Source: Verrucomicrobiota bacterium (GTDB lineage: Bacteria > Verrucomicrobiota > Verrucomicrobiia > Chthoniobacterales > Xiphinematobacteraceae). From it: a stretch of DNA of 64,000 nucleotides. A program made the translations under genes and the position numbers. Below the pieces are notes generated by a model, which was given only the letters and a program-made list of their open reading frames with translations, had not been told where the DNA came from and searched no databases. The stretch spans positions 24,941 through 88,940 of the forward strand of contig JAHFTB010000007.1 of assembly GCA_023269545.1 (NCBI GenBank). The letters run 5' to 3'. Positions 53,149 to 61,300 of the stretch are shown in pieces. Numbering within the stretch: the first letter of the stretch is position 1; each line of letters begins with the position of its first letter.

Positions 53149-54283
53149 TGTTATAATTAGAAAACTCTTTTTTTATAGTCTCAGTATGTTCACCGATCGA
53201 TGCCACCTTTGGAAAATTCAGTCGTTCGGACTGACTGGAAAATTTCATCGGGTTACCCGCAACTTTTACATCCCCCACTTCGACTAACATATGGCGTGCC
53301 GCAATATGTGCCGAATTGCAGATTTCTGCCATGCTATGGATAGGACCTGCAGGAACCCCAGCCTTTTCCAAAATGTCCAGCCATTCTTTCGTAGTCTTTT
53401 GTTTGAAAAGGGGCCAGAGGACCTTCCTCATCTCGTCACGATTCTTCAATCTGAGCGAAGCTGTGGTAAAGCGTGGGTCGCGAGCAAGATCAGGAAGTCC
53501 GATGCCGGCACAAAAGCCGTGCCATAATTTTTCGCCAACAACCGCAATCACAATATATCCATCTTGGGTAGGGATTGAGCCAAATGGCGAGGCAACGCCA
53601 CTGCGATTCCCATCGCGATGGGGCTCATTGCCCAAGGCAGTATAAGCGACTACGGGAGCGACCTGCATTGCAAACAAACCATCGACCATCGCCACATCGA
53701 TGTAATCTCCTTGTCCGGTTCGTTCACGCGCAAAAAGTGCTGTTACAATCGCCATATATGCCCACATGCCGGTAGATACGTCGGCCATGGAAAACCCGAC
53801 CCGCATCGGACCCATGTCCGGGTCGCCATTAGTGGCCATCAATCCGGAATACCCCTGCGCCACCAAATCAAAGCATGCACGATCTTTATTGGGACCGGTG
53901 TGACCAAATCCACTGACCGAAGCATATACAATCTTTGGGTTGATCTGTTTGACGGCTTCATATCCCAGACCTAATCGCTCCATTACTCCCGGACGGAAAT
54001 TTTCCACCAACACATCAGCCTGGCTCATCAGCTTTTTTACAAAGAGCAGGTCCTCTTGTGTTTTAAGGTTCAAACACACGCTTTCCTTACCTCGATTACC
54101 GGCGACAAAATAATAGGAAGGTCCGGTTTCTCCTATCGGATAGGCTGTACGTAACATATCTCCCTCTGACTGTTCGATCTTAATGACACGGGCACCATTG
54201 TTGACCAGGCATTGCGTGGCAAATGGTCCGGCCATGGCAATTGTAAAATCGATGACAAGCAATCCATCCAATTTATTATGCAT
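53126..54283 (-). CDS. CaiB/BaiF (class III) CoA-transferase
   Basis: 385 residues. GLLVIDFTIAMAGPFATQCL, KIEQSEGD, NRGKESVCLNL, VLVENFRPGVMERLGLGY and the catalytic Asp139 in DRACFDLVAQG are class III hallmarks. The enzyme moves CoA between carboxylic acids; candidates include formate/oxalate, succinate or carnitine derivatives. It forms a two-gene unit with the crotonase. The last codons and stop lie in a TATAGCG repeat. The pair and the preceding mdtJI look like transferred accessory genes (inference). Confidence 0.9.
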   Translation of the reverse strand: MHNKLDGLLVIDFTIAMAGPFATQCLVNNGARVIKIEQSEGDMLRTAYPIGETGPSYYFVAGNRGKESVCLNLKTQEDLLFVKKLMSQADVLVENFRPGVMERLGLGYEAVKQINPKIVYASVSGFGHTGPNKDRACFDLVAQGYSGLMATNGDPDMGPMRVGFSMADVSTGMWAYMAIVTALFARERTGQGDYIDVAMVDGLFAMQVAPVVAYTALGNEPHRDGNRSGVASPFGSIPTQDGYIVIAVVGEKLWHGFCAGIGLPDLARDPRFTTASLRLKNRDEMRKVLWPLFKQKTTKEWLDILEKAGVPAGPIHSMAEICNSAHIAARHMLVEVGDVKVAGNPMKFSSQSERLNFPKVASIGEHTETIKKEFSNYNKTMPVSL

Positions 54284-54436
54284 AAGAATATTTGGATATT
54301 ATCAAATAAATGATGCATAATTAATATCATATCTTACAAGATTAAATATTTAGATGAGTTTGCTTAAATTCAGGGAAACCTCTTTTAAGTCCGCTGCGAT
54401 TGCAGATCGATATGGACTTTCGAGCTGTCCAATGAA

Positions 54437-55918
54437 CTACGATACATGACTTTGTGGCGTTACAGTTACCAGGATGTCAATCCCTCGGATCCCTTCACTC
54501 TCAAATAATTTTTTGCCTGCATCTGCTGCGGATTTCTCGGCGAAGTGCCACTGGATCCGATCCCCATTTGCAGCGCCTTGTTGACGCATTGCTTGGTCAA
54601 CCAGACGCTGGGCACCCCGTTTCCACCATTTTGAAAATTCTCCACTGCCTGGATCCACGAAATTTCCATAACCGAGTCCCTTTGCCTCCAGCAGAATTCC
54701 ATTTTTAAATCCATTAAATTTGACTCCATTGCGGTCGTATACCTGGTCCACGGGAAGTCCTGTAATTCTAGTATGGTATTCTGCGGCACGCCGTTTCATC
54801 GCATCCTTTACTTGGATCATCCTTCTGCTATCTCTTGCAGCGGCCAAAGATTCTTTAGCCAATTTCCTGAGAGCTTTTGCAGCGTCTGCCACTCCGGGAA
54901 TCAATCCGATGGATGCTAAAAGAACTCCGGAGGCAGTTCCCCAACTAAATCCCTCTCTTCGCATGATACCCACAGCTGCAATGAGCTCACGAATATCAGC
55001 CACTATGGCCGCTGACCTCAGTCCCTCGCCTCTCTGGCCTATCGCTTGAGCGATCCGCTCCGTGGTATCAGAGGGCACAAAATACTCGCCAATTTTTCCT
55101 GTGATTCCAGCTATGAAGCGGCTCGTAAGTTCTGTAGTACATTGATTATAGCTCGTAATCCTAGGAAGGAGATACTGATAACCAAAAGCATGATTCCATT
55201 GCCGCACACGTTTATCGAGCCAACCGATCAGCCTTTCAACGTGAACTAATCGATATTTCTCCCAGTACATTGGAAATAGGTTAAGATTCAATATTTCTTC
55301 GGAAAGATCCTTATTCCGCTGATTCGAAATATGGGGTTGGCTCATTTCAGTTTCACATTCTTGTACTCGATTTTTCATAGCTTCAGTCAGTGGGGTATTT
55401 TCTTTTTCCAAAGAGAGGCCTAATTCAAAGTGTCGGGCATAACTTTTCTCGGCAGCATCCATGATGGGAAGAAGAGCATCAGGAAGATCCTCATCCCTGA
55501 GCCCCTTGAGAGAAGCAAGAGTCCCCTCGACTTTTTGGAAATCATGCATTTCCTCTTCGCGGAAACGTCTGTATTGCTCTTCCATTTTTAGATACACACG
55601 TGTGGCAAGTGATTGAAACTGTACGGAAAGCCTTTTTCCAATTTGTGCCTGACTTTGAGCGGTGATGTTGTCTGGTAAGACAGCGCAGTCCCAAGAAAAC
55701 TGCTCATTCTCTGCTTCCAATTGACATGGCAATTTGTGTTCGGGCAGCCCACGCGAACGCCCTTCTTCGGAGCGACAAATCCCGTCATCCACCACGCAGG
55801 GGTATGGGCCCGTGATGCCGGACTCAAAAAAATCGAACGAAATATTATTTTGGGCTCTCCTGACCGGCCCCGGCGGCATTAAGTTATAACTCGTTGATGC
55901 AGAATGATTAATTTTCAT
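54437..55918 (-). CDS. Putative Tox-REase-5 nuclease toxin
   Basis: About 493 residues from ATG 55916-55918; a frame open to 56056 would run into the divergent tmk gene. The middle is helical and charged (about 100-300). Then comes a hydrophobic pre-toxin segment (LLASIGLIPGVADAAKALRK, about 333-352), a common linker before polymorphic-toxin tips. The last 110 residues match the Tox-REase-5 pattern: YHTRITGLP, GVKFNGF, LLEAKGLGY, QAMRQQG, IQWHFAEKSAAD. The E-x-K core (Glu411, Lys413) is present, but the family's usual FDGF reads FNGF (Asn402), which might weaken activity. No immunity gene is adjacent. N-terminal delivery domain not recognised. Confidence 0.65.
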   Translation of the reverse strand: MKINHSASTSYNLMPPGPVRRAQNNISFDFFESGITGPYPCVVDDGICRSEEGRSRGLPEHKLPCQLEAENEQFSWDCAVLPDNITAQSQAQIGKRLSVQFQSLATRVYLKMEEQYRRFREEEMHDFQKVEGTLASLKGLRDEDLPDALLPIMDAAEKSYARHFELGLSLEKENTPLTEAMKNRVQECETEMSQPHISNQRNKDLSEEILNLNLFPMYWEKYRLVHVERLIGWLDKRVRQWNHAFGYQYLLPRITSYNQCTTELTSRFIAGITGKIGEYFVPSDTTERIAQAIGQRGEGLRSAAIVADIRELIAAVGIMRREGFSWGTASGVLLASIGLIPGVADAAKALRKLAKESLAAARDSRRMIQVKDAMKRRAAEYHTRITGLPVDQVYDRNGVKFNGFKNGILLEAKGLGYGNFVDPGSGEFSKWWKRGAQRLVDQAMRQQGAANGDRIQWHFAEKSAADAGKKLFESEGIRGIDILVTVTPQSHVS

Positions 55919-55997
55919 TTGTGACACTACGATCACTTCCAATGAAGCGATATGGACAGGTGATGAAAAAAAATGTATCTCCTGCACACCATTCAGC

Positions 55998-56660
55998 ATG
56001 AGGCAACGAGGCATTTTTATTTCGTTTGAAGGCTCGGAAGGGTGCGGTAAATCCACTCAAATCCAAAGTCTTACGGAGACGTTAAAGAGGAGAAGCCTTG
56101 CTTTCGTATTAGCCCGGGAGCCGGGTAGCACCGCCATCGGCGAAAAAATCCGCCATCTCCTTAAGTACACTCCCGTAGCCCTTTGCCCACATACAGAGCT
56201 TTTTCTTTTCGCTGCCAGCCGGGCTCAGCTCGTACGCGAAATTCTTCAACCTGCCCTTCTTGCAGGATCCTTCGTCATCTGCGATCGCTTCCTTGACTCT
56301 ACCGCAGTCTACCAAGGAATCGCACGCAACCTTCCATTTGATCTCATCCAATGCGTCAACCGACATGCCATAGAAGATTGTGTCCCGGATATCACCTTCC
56401 TGTTGGATATGGATGCCCATTTAGCCCTCAAACGGGCAATCCGCCGTCGCACTGCTCAGGATCCCTGTGATCGTATGGAAGAAGAGCCTCCTGATTTTTA
56501 CGAAAAAGTTCGTAAAGGATATTTGGAGCGAGCCGAAAAAGAACCGGAACGTTTTGTCATTCTCGACGCAGAAAAAACTGCGGACTCGCTTTCTCAAACC
56601 ATTCTGAAAATCTTAGAAGCACGATGGCCTTTTCAGCTGAAGACGCCCTACGGCGACTGA
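55998..56660 (+). CDS. tmk: Thymidylate kinase
   Basis: 220 residues. P-loop FEGSEGCGKSTQIQ, LAREPGSTAIGEKIR, DRFLDSTAVYQG (DR-Y/S motif) and the lid region RRTAQDPCDRMEEE are present. It phosphorylates dTMP to dTDP. It overlaps holB by 37 bases; tmk-holB linkage is common because both serve DNA synthesis. Confidence 0.95.
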   Translation: MRQRGIFISFEGSEGCGKSTQIQSLTETLKRRSLAFVLAREPGSTAIGEKIRHLLKYTPVALCPHTELFLFAASRAQLVREILQPALLAGSFVICDRFLDSTAVYQGIARNLPFDLIQCVNRHAIEDCVPDITFLLDMDAHLALKRAIRRRTAQDPCDRMEEEPPDFYEKVRKGYLERAEKEPERFVILDAEKTADSLSQTILKILEARWPFQLKTPYGD

Positions 56661-57571
56661 CTACTGTCCAGCAAGCTGGACATCTTGCCCATGCCTATTT
56701 AATTTGGGGGGCCTCAAATTCTGACCAAAACGCGCTAGCAATACAACTGGCTGCTCTCATTTTGCAATGTAAAAAGGAAAATCTCTCTTCCCATTCGGGT
56801 TTTCAAATGATCCAACCCACATCCAAATCCCGACGTATTCTCATTGATCAGATACGTCTCTTGGAGCAATTTATTCAAAAGCGGCCCTCAATGGGGGATA
56901 CTAAGATAGCTATTATCCAGGAAGCGGATCGTCTCGCTCCAAATGCCGCAAATGCATTTCTTAAAAATCTGGAAGAACCTCCTCCCGGCACCTATCTGCT
57001 TCTTCTCTCCACCCAACTCGATGCTTTACTCCCCACGATTCTTTCGCGATGCATACAAGTTCCCTTGCACGTGCAAGGCAAACGGCAGGCGAGTGGCCCA
57101 CAGGAAGAAGCCGTAATAGATCTTTTCGATCGGTGTCTCCAATCTGATGTCGGTCAAATTGCACAAGCGTTTCAATTTAGCCGAGGATTTCAAGCTCTCT
57201 TAGCCCAATATAAAGAAAAATCCGGAACCCTGGAAGAATTTGAAGCAGATAAACAGCGCTACAAAAAAGCAACGGATGGCAAATGGCTTCAGGAGCGCGA
57301 AGAACATTTAAAAGCTCTGACAGAATCAGGCACGATCCGCCTTCGGCGTGAATTCATTGCAAGCATCGAAAATCACCTCGCGGAAGGTCTTCGTGCCCCT
57401 TACCATCCCCATAATACTGAAAAGCCGGCCATCGCCCACATTGCGAGAATACCGCAAAAAACTATCCTCCGGCAATTGGAGTGCCTAGGGCGGCTTCAGA
57501 AGCTTCTCGATCGTGGCGTCAACGAAGCGCTTGCTCTCGAAACCTGTTTCTTAGAAATTTTTGCACTGTGA
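56624..57571 (+). CDS. holB: DNA polymerase III delta' subunit (clamp loader)
   Basis: 315 residues of the AAA+ clamp-loader family. LAHAYLIWGASNSDQNALAI stands where a P-loop would be, but GK-T is lost, as usual for delta'. ILIDQIRLLEQFIQKRPSMG, IIQEADRLAPNAANAFLKNLEEPPPGTYLLLLS and the SRC motif ILSRCIQV are typical. It helps load the sliding clamp. It starts inside tmk and its stop overlaps proB as GTGA. Confidence 0.92.
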   Translation: MAFSAEDALRRLTTVQQAGHLAHAYLIWGASNSDQNALAIQLAALILQCKKENLSSHSGFQMIQPTSKSRRILIDQIRLLEQFIQKRPSMGDTKIAIIQEADRLAPNAANAFLKNLEEPPPGTYLLLLSTQLDALLPTILSRCIQVPLHVQGKRQASGPQEEAVIDLFDRCLQSDVGQIAQAFQFSRGFQALLAQYKEKSGTLEEFEADKQRYKKATDGKWLQEREEHLKALTESGTIRLRREFIASIENHLAEGLRAPYHPHNTEKPAIAHIARIPQKTILRQLECLGRLQKLLDRGVNEALALETCFLEIFAL

Positions 57572-58359
57572 AGCGCGTGGTTTTTAAATTCGGAACAGGA
57601 GTCATTTCCCATTCCCAAGGTAAAGCCTTGGATATTCACCAATTTCGCCGCTTATCACGGGAAATTTCCATGCTCTGTCAACAGGGCATGGAATGTATCA
57701 TCGTCAGCAGCGGAGCCATCGCCGCAGGGGTTCAAATTCTGGGTCTTACAGATCGTCCGCAAGATCTCCCTGGCAAGCAAGCTTGTGCAGCTGCGGGGCA
57801 ACCCATCCTCATCCAGCAGTTTGATCTCTGCTTCCGCAAGCTTGGAATGCATACTGCCCAACTTTTACTCACCTATAGTGATATTGACAGTACTCGACGA
57901 CGAAACAACGCGCGCCATACCCTTGACCGACTCCTCGCTGCTCGGAATATCATCCCTATTTTTAACGAAAACGATACTGTCTCTATCGAAGAACTCAATT
58001 TAGGAGACAACGATCGACTCTCCGCTGAGATTGCTATTCTTGCTGAAGCTCACCTCTTGGTCATCTTAACAAGCGCCCCCGGTCTCATGGATGGGACCCG
58101 TCTCATTCCTGTTGTAGAAGACATCCAGTCCGCAATCCCCTATGTCACTAATGAAAAAGGCCCCCAATCCACTGGTGGCATGCTCACGAAATTGGAAGCA
58201 ATGCGCATCGCCACGAGCCATGGAATTCCAGCCATTATCGCAAGCGGACACACCCCAGGCTTACTAGCGGATGCTGTGGCCGGACTTCCTGTCGGCACGC
58301 TGTTTATTTCTGCAAAGACTCCGGACACAAAAAACTTAAAATGTTCTATTAGAACATAA
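57568..58359 (+). CDS. proB: Glutamate 5-kinase
   Basis: 263 residues from GTG 57568-57570, which overlaps the holB stop (GTGA); a longer frame from 57481 only reads through holB sequence. VVFKFGTGVIS, VSSGAIAAGVQILGL, QLLLTYSDI, PIFNENDTVSIEE, DNDRLSAEIA and GGMLTKLEAM are amino-acid-kinase motifs of ProB. It makes glutamyl-5-phosphate for proline. It lacks the C-terminal PUA domain of E. coli ProB. It is convergent with the giant gene, overlapping by 11 bases. Confidence 0.94.
   Translation: MKRVVFKFGTGVISHSQGKALDIHQFRRLSREISMLCQQGMECIIVSSGAIAAGVQILGLTDRPQDLPGKQACAAAGQPILIQQFDLCFRKLGMHTAQLLLTYSDIDSTRRRNNARHTLDRLLAARNIIPIFNENDTVSIEELNLGDNDRLSAEIAILAEAHLLVILTSAPGLMDGTRLIPVVEDIQSAIPYVTNEKGPQSTGGMLTKLEAMRIATSHGIPAIIASGHTPGLLADAVAGLPVGTLFISAKTPDTKNLKCSIRT
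58341..58357. terminator. Possible bidirectional hairpin at convergent gene ends
   Basis: ATGTTCT-ATT-AGAACAT is a perfect 7-bp stem with a 3-base loop, spanning the overlapping stops of proB and the giant gene. AT-rich flanks could let it end transcription in both directions, but T runs are short, so this is tentative. Confidence 0.35.
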
Positions 58360-61300
58360 GGTCCGTTGGCATGTGAGGCATCAGCTGATATTGCACTGGT
58401 ATTTGTTTTCCATAGCAATCTACGATAGTCATTTTACTTCCATCTTCAGTGACAAGATAAATTTCTCCATTCTCCTCGAATGGAATCACCTTTTTTCCGA
58501 CCATGATGTTGTGAAAACTTCCGGAGGGATTCATTCCATAAGATAGTTTTTTAGCCTTATGACTTAATTGCTGTAAACGAGACAACTTTTGAAAACCGCT
58601 CGCTTGCTTCGCAGAAGAAACCAGGGTGGGGTTAAAATCTCCAGGCGCTAATTTAACAAATTGAGCCGCTTTTTTTGAAGGAGACCATAAAAGAAGTCCC
58701 ATTCCTCCCACACTGGGAGGATAGGACCAACTTTTCATCAGTACATAATCTCTCTGCTCAGCCGTCAGCCGCACACTATAAGCATTCTCTAAGTTCACCA
58801 AAGCAGACGGCGAATTGGAGTTGCTATCTCCTCCTATTTTGATCCAGTCCGCAATCTCCGCTCTGTAAATGGGCAAATTTGGTATGAGAGACTCCTGCTC
58901 CATATTTCCACATGGGAGCTGACGGGCAAATACTTCCATAAAATTAGTTGAGCTGTCGGATTCACTCCCTTCTATTCTCACAGTCCTAATATCAGCAAGC
59001 AGATCCGCAGGGAAATTCATGAAGAGCTCGAAGTATTTTCCAGCCAAATTCCTGACTTCCACCAATTGGATCTTATCTTCTTTTAAGACATGCAAGAACG
59101 TCATGTCCTTTTGGGATTCTCCCGGAATCACTTGTTGAATGAATATTTGGTCCTTAACCTGAAAAACACTTTCGATACGGCTCTCGGCGGTTGCAAATCT
59201 CAGTTGATAACTGGCGACTGCCTGATTGGTCACACGATCCGTATGCCACAAAGTTTGAGTTTCTTTGTTAAAAAAGAACGCCTTCTTTTCTGTGATTCCC
59301 ACGAGATTACTTCCATTTTGTAAATCTGCAACTTCCAGTCCCAGTCCCATGCGGCGATGCGCTTGAGTATCATAGCCGATACGTGTAGCAGTTTGTTCCG
59401 CCTCCTTGAGGTGTTTTCGGTAGATCTCTTTTTCCTCTTCGCTCGCTGTGGAGACCGGTGCCAAAGGCAGTGCTCCCTGAACTAAGATCACCACGTTTTC
59501 AGTCCTTCTCCGGAGCGCCATTTTTCCTAAATAATCCGCCACATCTAATTGTGGATTTTTTCTAAGATCCAAATGACTCACTCGTTTTTTTTGCGTAAGC
59601 AAATCGACATTCCAGGTCGCGACTGTCCCCACCACCCTGATTTTTGAATTCGGATGCAAATCGCGGACATCAATTCGAATCTGCCCCCGGATTGCCAATA
59701 CTCCATTATTAAGGACGATATCCTCCTCCTCCTTTAGCTCCCCTTCCACTTCCAAGAGAAAAGAGGACGGCTCAGCTGCATTCAAGCTCATCCGCACACC
59801 GGAATGTAATCCTCGCAGTACATATTCACCCCCTTTGCCTTTGATTTTATAGGAAACGTTTTTGTCTATTACAGGACTGAACCAACAAACTCTAGGGCTC
59901 TTTCCTAGATTCACATCAATTGCTGTCTGCTGATAAATAGCCTCACCCGTGAAAGCGGCTCGCAAATTTCCCCAAGAATTACTTGGTACAAAATTCCCCT
60001 TCGCTTTGAGCCTGGCAGCAATCTTTTTTTCTTTTTCATCCAGCTTTGCTGCCGAATTTGAATATCCATAATGAATATCCCTATTAGACATATAGGGGAG
60101 GAGAACGATCATCGCATCTTCTAACGGAGCTGTTTTCTCTATTTCCAATTCTTCTCGCAAATCAAAATGGTCATATCCCCTTCCTGGCACATAAACCAGG
60201 CGCGGACTCGCCCCCGAAAGATATTGGATCGCCCCTTTGGCTGGGATGCTTTTTAATACCTGTGGACTTTCAAAAGTGACTTGCCCTTGTTCAAAATCCA
60301 CCTTGTTAATCACCGCTCCAGCCTGAGGTACCAACATATTATTCATATGAGTAAATCCTCCACTCCGGCAAGCCTCTTCAAACTCAATAAAATATTTCAG
60401 TAAACCGTGCACGTACGCATTATTTTGCTTAATTTGTATTCCCAGTGCGGAAAATCCAAATCCAAGCGCCATCAATGGACCCGCTAATTCTCCAAAAGCG
60501 GATGCCACTTCAACTGCCGCCGGTGCAAGAAAGCCCATAGCCATACTTCCCCCCTGCAATGCCACTGCCCCGCTAGTAAATCCCAGCTGAATCCCAGTTC
60601 CCACTCGGATGACCGGATCCTTAGTGGTGATTAACTGATAGAGATCCCAACCCATTGAACCCACTTGGAAACTGATATTTCCTACTTCGAAAGCCCTGCT
60701 CAATATTTGTAAGGATTTTGGTATTGTTCTCTCAGGAGATATGAACTGACTGACTAATTTTCCTAATTCCACCCCCTCCCCTGCCACTGCGGTTCCCATT
60801 CCCCCTAAATTCCAATAAACACTCAGCTGCAACTGGTCGGAACTTTTCCTCTCCCTCAAATACTGTATCAATGCCATCGTAAAAAAAGCCGTACTGGAGC
60901 TGCCAGACTTTCCCGTCGCTCCCTCTTTTGTCTTTAATTGCCCTGTTTCGGTTGTTTCAAAATAAGGCTTCAGTCCTTCATATGCGGGCTTGAGTTGTTC
61001 CCGTGCTGCTAATAGCGCTTTTTTCTTCTCGGGAGAGAGTTCTCTTTTTTCCAGTCTTCCACTGTTTTTTTCGATTACAGGAATCAAAAATTTCTCTCCT
61101 TCCTGACTTCCCTCGTCAATCACTGCAACCCAGCTCTCTACTGGATCAGAGGATACCTGAACCTCCTGAGCTACCACATCCAGGGTTTTGATCGCCTCGT
61201 TCACTTTTTGTTGAGCTGCGGCAATCTCCCGTCTCAATCCAATGTATCCAAAGGGGCCGGCATCCCGCTCTCCCGGATAGACGACCCGCCCATCCCCTCG

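Noticed and set aside
54284..54436. A possible immunity gene downstream of the Tox-REase-5 gene
   Set aside because: The gap is only 153 bases and contains no reasonable reading frame on either strand.
55919..56056. Longer N-terminus for the Tox-REase-5 protein
   Set aside because: It would overlap the start of tmk on the other strand and leave no room for either promoter.
57481..57567. Longer proB start inside holB
   Set aside because: The added 29 residues only read holB sequence in another frame; the GTG at 57568 gives the normal ProB start and a GTGA overlap.
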